13,713 nt of DNA, from the NCBI GenBank assembly GCA_023253575.1, contig JALRGB010000118.1, positions 1 to 13,713 on the forward strand, given 5' to 3'. Shown here piece after piece: positions 8,709-13,713 of this stretch. The translations under genes and the position numbers were made by a program. The notes beneath the pieces are model-generated. The model was not told the origin of the DNA and ran no database searches. It was given only the letters and a program-made list of their open reading frames with translations. Position 1 is the stretch's first letter. Each line of letters begins with the position of its first letter. The DNA comes from Verrucomicrobiales bacterium (lineage in GTDB: Bacteria > Verrucomicrobiota > Verrucomicrobiia > Verrucomicrobiales > V1-33).

Positions 8709-9239
8709 ATGAAGTCACCCATTCTGGTCAAGACCGCGCTCCGCCGCGTGCTCGGCATGAAGGGATACGAGATCTTCATGCTCTGGCGGGGCCTCGGCTA
8801 CATCCCGCACGTACGGAACCCCCGCATCTTCAACGAGAAGATCGCGCATCGCAAACTCTACCGCTGGCGGCAAATCCCCGTCGATCTCGTGGACAAATTC
8901 TACGTCTTCCACGGCCGGGTCGAATTTGTGCAGGTGGATACCGGGCGCGGTTCCGAAGATCACACTTGCCGCGTGTACGATCGCACGTGGAGCCGCATGG
9001 TCTATCCCTTCCGGCAGAGCCCGGCCGATCCTTCCCAAAAACCCCGTCTTCTCGCGGAGATGATCCGTCTGGCGGAAATACTGGCCGCCGGCTGGGATTT
9101 TGTCCGGATCGATTTGTACAGTCCCAGTCATGAGAGGATCCTGTTCGGTGAAATCACCTTTACGCCGTCGGCCGGTTGGCAGAAGTTCACCGACAAGGCT
9201 TTTGACACCGAAATCGGTAGTGCCTGGCACCTCACATGA
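8709..9239 (+). CDS. TupA-like ATP-grasp protein, apparently internally deleted
   Basis: The 176-residue product matches both ends of the TupA-like ATP-grasp family but not its middle. The N-terminal part (1-62) ends with NPRIFNEKIAHRKLYRWRQIP, the family entry region. From about residue 64 the text jumps to FYVFHGRVEFVQVD, then RVYDRTWSRM, DFVRIDLYS near 138 and FGEITFTPSAGWQKF near 150, the family's C-terminal third. Members are usually around 270-300 residues, so roughly 100 central residues, including the nucleotide-binding Lys segment, seem absent with the frame kept. Full-length relatives are thought to ligate amino acids or similar groups to cell-surface polymers. This copy may be inactive, a remnant, or the product of a collapsed assembly. 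ATG 8709 follows the amidotransferase by 45 bases, so the two are likely co-transcribed. Confidence 0.75.
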   Translation: MKSPILVKTALRRVLGMKGYEIFMLWRGLGYIPHVRNPRIFNEKIAHRKLYRWRQIPVDLVDKFYVFHGRVEFVQVDTGRGSEDHTCRVYDRTWSRMVYPFRQSPADPSQKPRLLAEMIRLAEILAAGWDFVRIDLYSPSHERILFGEITFTPSAGWQKFTDKAFDTEIGSAWHLT

Positions 9240-9335
9240 GCGCGGCCACCGGCCGTTGCCCCGGATCCGCCGGCTCCGGCAGGACCGCCGGGTGCTCCGG
9301 CGTTGCCGTCCGTACTGTCCCGGCATCCGCCTGCA

Positions 9336-10625
9336 ATGCTTTCCATGACCCGCTCCGCCCCACCCCAAGTCGCCGTTGTCATGTTCGGCGCCCGCCGCCA
9401 CTACGCCGTGCCCCGCATTTTGCACGCGGCCGGCCGGCTGCAGCGGTTCTACACGGATATCACCGCGGTCCAGGGGGTGCCGCGCCTGCTTTCCGGCATC
9501 CCCACCCCCTGGCTCCCCAAACCCCTGCGGCGGTTGAAGGGCCGCATACCTCACGACATCCCGCGGGAGCTCATCACCAGCTTTCCCGCCCTGGGCCTTC
9601 ACCTGCAATGGCGCTTGGCTCGCTGCCGTACGGCGGAGGAATTCTGGCGGCAGAACGAACGGACCGCCGCCGACCTCGCCCGACGCCTCAGCGCACGGAA
9701 TGACCTGAATGCCGATGTATTGTATGCTTTCAGCACCGAGGGACTGGAAGTGATGGAACACGCCAAAGCCCGCGGCGTCCGGTGCGTGCTGGACCAGACC
9801 AACGCGCCGATCCCCGTTCTGAATCAGCTTGTTCAGCAGGAGCGTCTGAGCTTTCCAGGATGGGAAACAGACATCTCTGGTCCCTCGGATTTGACCCGGT
9901 TTAACGAGCGGGAGAGACGCGAATGGGAGCTGGCCGATCTGATCCTCTGCGGGTCTGAATTTGTCCGCAAGGGCATTGAGGCCTGCGGCGGACCGGTGGA
10001 CCGGTGCCGCGTGGTCTCCTACGGAGTAGACCGCCGGCCTCAGGAAACCGCCAGCTCCCGCCGCAGCGATCCCCATCAACCTCTCCGCGTCCTCACCGTC
10101 GGCCAAGTGTGCCTGCGCAAGGGTGCACCGTATGTCCTCGCGGCTGCCGAGCGTCTCGGAGACCAGGCCTGCTTCCGGATGGTCGGACCGCTCAACCTGT
10201 CCGCTGTCGCCAGGGATCTGCTCCAAGCGCGGGTCGAACTCACCGGGCAGGTTCCGAGGAGCGAGGTCGCGGACCATTACCGCTGGGCGGATGTCTTCCT
10301 CTTGCCAACCCTGGCCGAGGGCTCGGCTGGAGTCGTCTATGAAGCCCTTTCCATGGGCCTGCCGGTCATTTGCACTCCCAACGCCGGCAGCCTGGTCCGC
10401 GACGGCCGGAACGGCTTCATCGTGCCGGTCCGCGACCCGGACGCCATCGCCGAAATCCTGCTCAAACTGCACGCCGACCGGGAGCTGCTCCACCACCTCG
10501 CCGACCAGGCCGCCGCCAGCGGACCGGATTACGGCTTCGACAGCTACCGTGACCGCCTGATCCGCTGCCTCGACTGCTTACCGGCCACCGCCGGAACGGG
10601 GGTCGCACCGCCCTCCACCGCCTGA
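9336..10625 (+). CDS. Glycosyltransferase family 4 (GT-B fold)
   Basis: The ~429-residue protein is a GT4 glycosyltransferase. The N-terminal domain has VAVVMFGARRHYAVPRILHAAGRL near 12-36 and, mid-domain, DVLYAFSTEGLEVMEHAKARG. The inter-domain segment is DLILCGSEFVRKGI. The C-terminal domain opens with LRVLTVGQVCLRKGAPYVL and has the donor motif EGSAGVVYEALSMGLPVICTPNAGS with E-x7-E at Glu328 and Glu336. It should transfer a sugar to the lipid-linked repeat unit. The frame is open to a TTG at 9303; ATG 9336 and ATG 9345 are the better starts and cannot be separated, as neither has a clear ribosome site. It is the last gene before the junction, and the 96 bases before it contain nothing notable. 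Confidence 0.9.
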   Translation: MLSMTRSAPPQVAVVMFGARRHYAVPRILHAAGRLQRFYTDITAVQGVPRLLSGIPTPWLPKPLRRLKGRIPHDIPRELITSFPALGLHLQWRLARCRTAEEFWRQNERTAADLARRLSARNDLNADVLYAFSTEGLEVMEHAKARGVRCVLDQTNAPIPVLNQLVQQERLSFPGWETDISGPSDLTRFNERERREWELADLILCGSEFVRKGIEACGGPVDRCRVVSYGVDRRPQETASSRRSDPHQPLRVLTVGQVCLRKGAPYVLAAAERLGDQACFRMVGPLNLSAVARDLLQARVELTGQVPRSEVADHYRWADVFLLPTLAEGSAGVVYEALSMGLPVICTPNAGSLVRDGRNGFIVPVRDPDAIAEILLKLHADRELLHHLADQAAASGPDYGFDSYRDRLIRCLDCLPATAGTGVAPPSTA

Positions 10626-10642
10626 GCGGCGGCGCCAAGCCC

Positions 10643-10667
10643 GGGAGGCTCATCGGCGACACCTCCC
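10643..10667. terminator. Possible hairpin after the last cluster gene
   Basis: GGGAGG (10643-10648) and CCTCCC (10662-10667) can pair across a 13-base loop, 18 bases after the glycosyltransferase stop. No T-run follows, so it is at best a weak or Rho-linked terminator. Confidence 0.25.
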
Positions 10668-10686
10668 CGCGCCTCATGGATCCGAA

Positions 10687-10706
10687 CCCCGTCGCTCTTC
10701 CGATCT
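10687..10706 (+). other. Sequencing-adapter remnant at a chimeric junction
   Basis: CGCTCTTCCGATCT at 10693-10706 is identical to the last 14 bases of the Illumina TruSeq universal adapter, and over 10687-10706 about 17 of 20 bases agree. In a library molecule the insert begins right after this T, and here base 10707 is the first base of the AT-rich DNA. Base composition changes sharply at the same place. It is most likely an untrimmed adapter in a chimeric read or a false join, not biology. Confidence 0.88.
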
Positions 10707-10731
10707 AGCGCGTATAAAAGAGTTATGGGCA
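10707..10731 (+). repeat. Truncated attC-like site, right end only
   Basis: AGCGCGTATAAAAGA followed by the core GTTATGGGCA (10722-10731) resembles the right end of the site at 13531-13662, which reads CTACGCTTATACTTGACC then GTTGGCAGCA. The left arm would lie left of the adapter junction and is lost, so a preceding cassette existed in the source molecule. Confidence 0.65.
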
Positions 10732-10752
10732 ATTCTAACGACCACTCAAAAA

Positions 10753-11319
10753 ATGCAACATTATATTGATAAAATAAAAAAACTCATTGAAAACTTTGAC
10801 GATGCGACACTAAAAGCATTGACCGAAATAAGTTATACAAAGACGTTCTCAAAAGGCGACTACCTGCTTAAAGCGGACAATATTTGCGACAAAAGTTTTT
10901 GGGTTGAAAGTGGAATTTTACGAAAATATTATGCTTACAACGACAAAGAAATAACTACCGAGTTTTATTTCAAGGACGACCTTGCTATGTCATTTGACAG
11001 TTATACACAACAAAAGCCGAGCAGGGAATGCATACAAGCTTTAACAGAAGTAACAGTAAATATAACAGATCACAGTAGTTTTCAAATTGAAAAGCTAAAA
11101 CACAGACAATTACAAGAACTTGATTTTTTGATGACAGAATATTATGCTTTATGGCTTGAAGAAAAAGTATTTGAACTTCATACCCAAAATGCTACAGAAC
11201 GCTATCAAACTATATTGACAAAATCACCTCATATAGTTCAAGAAGTTCAACTGACCCAAATTGCATCATATCTGAATGTATCCCTTGAAACATTGAGTAG
11301 AATTAGAGCCAAGAAATGA
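10753..11319 (+). CDS. Crp/Fnr-family transcriptional regulator
   Basis: The 188-residue product has the short Crp/Fnr layout common in Bacteroidota. A cyclic-nucleotide-binding-like beta-roll spans about 15-110 (SKGDYLLKADNICDKSFWVESGILRKYY, then TTEFYFKDDLAMSF), followed by a connecting helix and a C-terminal helix-turn-helix, QLTQIASYLNVSLETLSRIR (about 167-186). It lacks the Arg/Ser phosphate cassette of true cAMP-binding Crp, so the ligand is unknown or absent. It probably binds DNA as a dimer; a likely target is its own cassette or the next gene 73 bases downstream, but no clear operator is visible. Codon use is AT-rich, unlike the genes left of 10,690. ATG 10753 is the natural start after an A-rich leader. 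Confidence 0.88.
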   Translation: MQHYIDKIKKLIENFDDATLKALTEISYTKTFSKGDYLLKADNICDKSFWVESGILRKYYAYNDKEITTEFYFKDDLAMSFDSYTQQKPSRECIQALTEVTVNITDHSSFQIEKLKHRQLQELDFLMTEYYALWLEEKVFELHTQNATERYQTILTKSPHIVQEVQLTQIASYLNVSLETLSRIRAKK

Positions 11320-11392
11320 TTATTTGACTTTACCTCAAATGATTAAAAAAACATTTCATTGACCTTTGCGAATAAAGTTTAATAAAGGAAAA

Positions 11393-12469
11393 ATGAAACA
11401 ACGGATAATTGGATTTGATTTGGCAAGAGCTTATGCCATTTTTGGAATGTTCATAGTAAACTTCAACATGGTATTTGGTTCTTACAAAGACCAAACTATA
11501 ATTGGGAAGTTTTTATCACTTTTTAGTGGCAACTCGAGTACTGTTTTTGTGATGCTGGCAGGGATGGGCATTGCACTAATGACTAATAGAAACGAATATT
11601 CAAACGAAGAAAAAATTCAGCTTCGTAATACCATTCTAAAACGAGCTTTTTTTTTATTTCTTGCAGGACTTTTGCTTAACTTAATTTGGCCTGCCGATAT
11701 ACTTCATTTCTACGGTTGCTATATGTTTATAATTGCTTTTACAATTTTCTATGATAAGAGCTATTTTCTAAAGTTTGCAACGCTTTCCATTTTAATCTTC
11801 CATTTTCTGATTTTCATTATTCCTTACGAAACTGGCTGGTATCTTGAGAAATTTCAGTACAAAGACTTCTATACTATAAATGGCTTTATTAGAAACACAT
11901 TTTATAACGGTTGGAATTCTATTTTCCCTTGGATAGCCTATTTCTTTTTGGGGATGTTTTTAGGCAGGTTGAACTGGACAGAAATAAAAGTCCAGCTAAT
12001 AATGTTCTTGATAGGGTTGTCTTTATACCTTACTGTTAATATCATTCAAATAGTATCTCAACATATTTCTATTCCGCAAGACTTAAGCGAATTTATAAAC
12101 GCTGATTACCTTCCACCATTTCTGCCTTTCATGCTTAGTACATTCGGATTTGGATTAATGCTGATTTCTGGATTTATGTATTTAGGCAACAAAATAGGAG
12201 GAAGTCAATTTGCTAAAAATTTTGCTTCAACTGGACAAATGACTTTAACACATTATGTTTCACACGTTACTATTGGAATGATGATATTTTCAATTCTTGC
12301 AGGCAAAGACTTATCAAAAGACTTGACACTTCAACAACCGACAGAGCCTTTATATGTTTTGCTATTTTCAATTGCTTACTTTGTCTTTAGTTACTATTTT
12401 AGCAAACTATGGACAAAGAAATTTAAAAATGGGCCGCTTGAAACACTTATGCGAAAAATATCAGGCTGA
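11393..12469 (+). CDS. DUF418-type multi-spanning membrane protein
   Basis: The 358-residue protein is very hydrophobic, with about nine or ten membrane segments. It starts RIIGFDLARAYAIFGMFIVNF, the usual DUF418/heparan-acetyltransferase-like opening, has SSTVFVMLAGMGIALM in the second span, and ends LWTKKFKNGPLETLMRKISG, the typical DUF418 C-terminus (W..F..GPLE...R). Membrane acyl-transfer is a proposed role for related families but is not shown for DUF418, so I assign no reaction. The frame runs up to a TTG at 11366, but ATG 11393 with AAAGGA just before it is preferred. It follows the Crp/Fnr gene in the same cassette and is probably co-expressed with it. A 9-base direct repeat, AAATGATTA, flanks the gap between the genes (11314-11322, 11337-11345). 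Confidence 0.86.
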   Translation: MKQRIIGFDLARAYAIFGMFIVNFNMVFGSYKDQTIIGKFLSLFSGNSSTVFVMLAGMGIALMTNRNEYSNEEKIQLRNTILKRAFFLFLAGLLLNLIWPADILHFYGCYMFIIAFTIFYDKSYFLKFATLSILIFHFLIFIIPYETGWYLEKFQYKDFYTINGFIRNTFYNGWNSIFPWIAYFFLGMFLGRLNWTEIKVQLIMFLIGLSLYLTVNIIQIVSQHISIPQDLSEFINADYLPPFLPFMLSTFGFGLMLISGFMYLGNKIGGSQFAKNFASTGQMTLTHYVSHVTIGMMIFSILAGKDLSKDLTLQQPTEPLYVLLFSIAYFVFSYYFSKLWTKKFKNGPLETLMRKISG

Positions 12470-12478
12470 CAAAAGAAC

Positions 12479-12614
12479 TGCCCATAACCGCGATTTGGCG
12501 TAATGGCGGGTGCAGTGCTTCGTATGACAGTTTTGTGGTAGTTTCAAGTGTAGTTCTTCGATTGAACTTTTGTGCTAAAAATCCGCCACTACGCCAAGCC
12601 GCAAAACGTTAGCG
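12479..12614. repeat. attC-like recombination site 1
   Basis: This is a long imperfect palindrome of about 136 bases after the DUF418 gene. The inner arms GCGATTTGGCGTAATGGCGG (12490-12509) and CCGCCACTACGCCAAGCCGC (12583-12602) pair at 17 of 20 positions. The outer ends are GCCCATAAC (12480-12488) and the core GTTAGCG (12608-12614). The loop between the arms holds a smaller hairpin (12540-12547 with 12562-12568, one bulged T). The size fits the long end of the integron attC range, and the GTT core plus asymmetric ends fit that family, although the core is not the strict GTTRRRY. Confidence 0.72.
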
Positions 12615-13657
12615 GTAATTTGAAGAAACAATTAACAACGAAAAACATTCAAGAAAATGAAGCTATAAGTAACTGTAAGATAGAATAAGAATTGAAATAT
12701 CCTTTAATACGCAAAGTAGAAAGGGCGATTGTTAATATTAAAAAATTAGAAAATGATACAGTTACAGATGATTGACAAAACAAAGTCAATAGCTCAAAAT
12801 GATAAAAATATTTCTGCCGTATTTATGTATGGGTCATTTACCAAAAATGAAGGGGACAAATATTCAGATATTGAATTCTACATCTTCTTGAAGGATAAAG
12901 AAAAATTTTCCGCTGAAAATTGGGTAAGCCAAATTCATCCTTTGGCATTATATTTTACCAACGAGTTTGGAAGTGAAGTTGCCATTTTTGAAAATATGAT
13001 AAGGGGGGAGTTTCATTTTTTGACAAACGACCAAATGGAAGTTATCAAATCGTGGGACGGTTTGGTAGAGTTTAGCGACTTTGACAAGATGATTTTAGTA
13101 GATAAAGAAGATTTATTGACTAACACGCTCAAAGAAATAAAAACTAAAGTACCTGATCGAACAACAAATGAAAATATCCTGTGGTTGAGCCAATCATTGT
13201 TGAATGTTTTACTTACAACAAGCAACTTAATTAAACGACAGGAATTTGCTCACGCTTACCAAAGCTTATCAAATGTTCAAAAATATTTACTTTGGTTAAT
13301 AAGAATTGAAACATACCAAACCAAACATTGGGAAAGTCCAACAAAAAGCTTGGAAAAAGACATAGACCCAGATTGGTATTCGTTATTTCAGGAGACAACA
13401 TCAGAATTAGATCCGACAGATATTAAAACAGCTTTCAAGAAGACATTAACATTGACTGAAAAACTTTTTGATAATCTTGGAGTTGAAGCAAAATTAAAGG
13501 GGGTATTAAGGAGAATTGAATAAATAAACTACCGCCAACATTGTATAAGCGTAATGCGGGCGAAGTGGCTAAAATTTAGTATTTTGCCATCTATCAAAGT
13601 TCGTGTTGGCGGACAGTGTATTGCTCCGAAAACCCGCACTACGCTTATACTTGACCG
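12609..13657 (+). mobile_element. Integron-type gene cassette 2 (lincosamide nucleotidyltransferase-like gene)
   Basis: The limits follow the same G/TT cut rule, giving about 1.05 kb. The cassette starts TTAGCGGTAATTT; with the core G, 12608-12621 is complementary to the left outer end of the downstream site (13526-13539) at 12 of 14 positions. It holds one gene, preceded by about 130 AT-rich non-coding bases (12620-12752) that could carry its own promoter, though I see no clear -33/-7 Bacteroidota promoter. Confidence 0.68.
12753..13523 (+). CDS. Lincosamide nucleotidyltransferase-like protein (Lnu(B)/Lnu(F) type)
   Basis: The 256-residue product is a nucleotidyltransferase of the antibiotic-modifying kind. 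The motif MYGSFTKNEGDKYSDIEFYIFLKD (about 25-48) holds the Gly-Ser and the metal-binding Asp-x-Glu (SDIE) of the Pol-beta-like fold. It is followed by HPLALYFTNEFGSEVAIFENMIRGEFHFL, which I recognise from Lnu(B)/Lnu(F) proteins. The helical C-terminal half has LLNVLLTTSNLIKRQEFAHAYQSLSNVQKYLLWLIRIE and then a conserved-looking KSLEKDIDP. The family adenylylates a hydroxyl of lincosamides in the cytoplasm and so inactivates them; whether this one accepts a drug is a prediction. The length is close to the family norm and the gene looks intact. It sits alone between two attC-like sites, and lnu(F) is itself known from integron cassettes. Confidence 0.82.
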   Translation: MIQLQMIDKTKSIAQNDKNISAVFMYGSFTKNEGDKYSDIEFYIFLKDKEKFSAENWVSQIHPLALYFTNEFGSEVAIFENMIRGEFHFLTNDQMEVIKSWDGLVEFSDFDKMILVDKEDLLTNTLKEIKTKVPDRTTNENILWLSQSLLNVLLTTSNLIKRQEFAHAYQSLSNVQKYLLWLIRIETYQTKHWESPTKSLEKDIDPDWYSLFQETTSELDPTDIKTAFKKTLTLTEKLFDNLGVEAKLKGVLRRIE

Positions 13658-13662
13658 TTGGC
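13531..13662. repeat. attC-like recombination site 2
   Basis: This is a second long imperfect palindrome, starting 7 bases after the nucleotidyltransferase stop. The inner arms GTATAAGCGTAATGCGGG (13543-13560) and CCCGCACTACGCTTATAC (13633-13650) pair at 17 of 18 positions. The outer ends are ACCGCCAAC (13531-13539) and the core GTTGGC (13657-13662). It shares GCGTAATG and CACTACGC with site 1. The loop holds a hairpin with one bulged T (13566-13575 with 13581-13589) and an extra GTTGGCGG copy (13605-13612) complementary to the left outer end. Confidence 0.75.
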
Positions 13663-13713
13663 AGCAATGCTACGAGCGACCGTCAAAACCGACAGAAATT
13701 ACTTTGACGACTT
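13658..13713 (+). mobile_element. Start of a third cassette, cut by the window edge
   Basis: By the same rule a new cassette starts at TTGGCAGCAATGC. Only 56 bases are present and no gene can be read in them. Confidence 0.5.

Larger units (their letters stand above)
10723..12608 (+). mobile_element. Integron-type gene cassette 1 (regulator + DUF418 membrane protein)
   Basis: I set the limits by the integron rule that the cut falls between G and TT of the core. The cassette starts at TTATGGGCAATTCT and ends at the G of the next core (12608), about 1.89 kb. Its first bases with the core G (10722-10736) are complementary to the left outer end of its own attC-like site (12474-12488) at 14 of 15 positions, as expected of one circular site opened by integration. 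It carries two plus-strand genes in the same orientation. Only about 30 bases precede the first ATG. Confidence 0.7.

Noticed and set aside
8715..10496. 593-codon open frame on the minus strand
   Set aside because: It is antisense to two well-supported genes (ATP-grasp-like and GT4), its protein text matches no family, and long open antisense frames are expected in GC-rich DNA.
11314..11345. 9-base direct repeat AAATGATTA and an overlapping ATTTGA/TCAAAT hairpin between the two cassette-1 genes
   Set aside because: Short repeats are common in AT-rich DNA. It could be a weak operator or terminator, but nothing beyond the match supports it.
10707..12469. The AT-rich piece as a horizontally acquired island in the polysaccharide organism
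   Set aside because: The adapter remnant at the exact border makes a library or assembly chimera a simpler explanation than natural transfer.

Overview
The window holds two unlike pieces of DNA joined at about 10,706. Bases 1 to ~10,690 are strongly GC-rich and carry a surface- or exo-polysaccharide biosynthesis cluster. Bases 10,707 to 13,713 are AT-rich, use A/T-ending codons throughout, and look like Bacteroidota DNA carrying integron-type gene cassettes. At the switch lies a 14-base perfect match to the end of the Illumina TruSeq adapter (10693-10706; about 17 of 20 over 10687-10706). The simplest reading is a chimeric read or contig, so genes left and right of the junction should not be taken as neighbours in one genome.

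Left piece. The source organism is not certain. High GC, few Shine-Dalgarno sequences and this gene content would fit a GC-rich Gram-negative such as an Opitutus-like Verrucomicrobiota member, but that is a weak inference. The order is: a 710-base stretch with no supported gene; an NAD-dependent epimerase like CDP-paratose 2-epimerase (711-1757); a WbuB-like glycosyltransferase almost touching it (1759-2958); a GT4 glycosyltransferase (3272-4438); a Wzx-type flippase on the minus strand (4463-5809); a PAPS-dependent sulfotransferase (6017-6802); an asparagine-synthase-like amidotransferase without the N-terminal cysteine (6894-8663); a TupA-like ATP-grasp protein that seems to have lost its middle (8709-9239); and a third GT4 glycosyltransferase (9336-10625). 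Together they suggest a Wzx-exported repeat unit with a modified sugar, sulfate and possibly amide decoration. No polymerase, initiating transferase or export channel is visible here.

Right piece. Three attC-like sites define two complete cassettes and the start of a third. Cassette 1 (10723-12608) carries a Crp/Fnr-type regulator and a DUF418-type membrane protein. Cassette 2 (12609-13657) carries a lincosamide-nucleotidyltransferase-like gene of the Lnu(B)/Lnu(F) kind. Each site is a long imperfect palindrome of about 130 bases ending in a GTT core. The start of each cassette is complementary to the left outer end of its own downstream site (14/15 and 12/14 bases), as expected if the units excise as circles and insert at the GTT core. 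No integrase gene or attI site is in the window. This cassette family is the most interesting biology here; the adapter junction is the most important caution.
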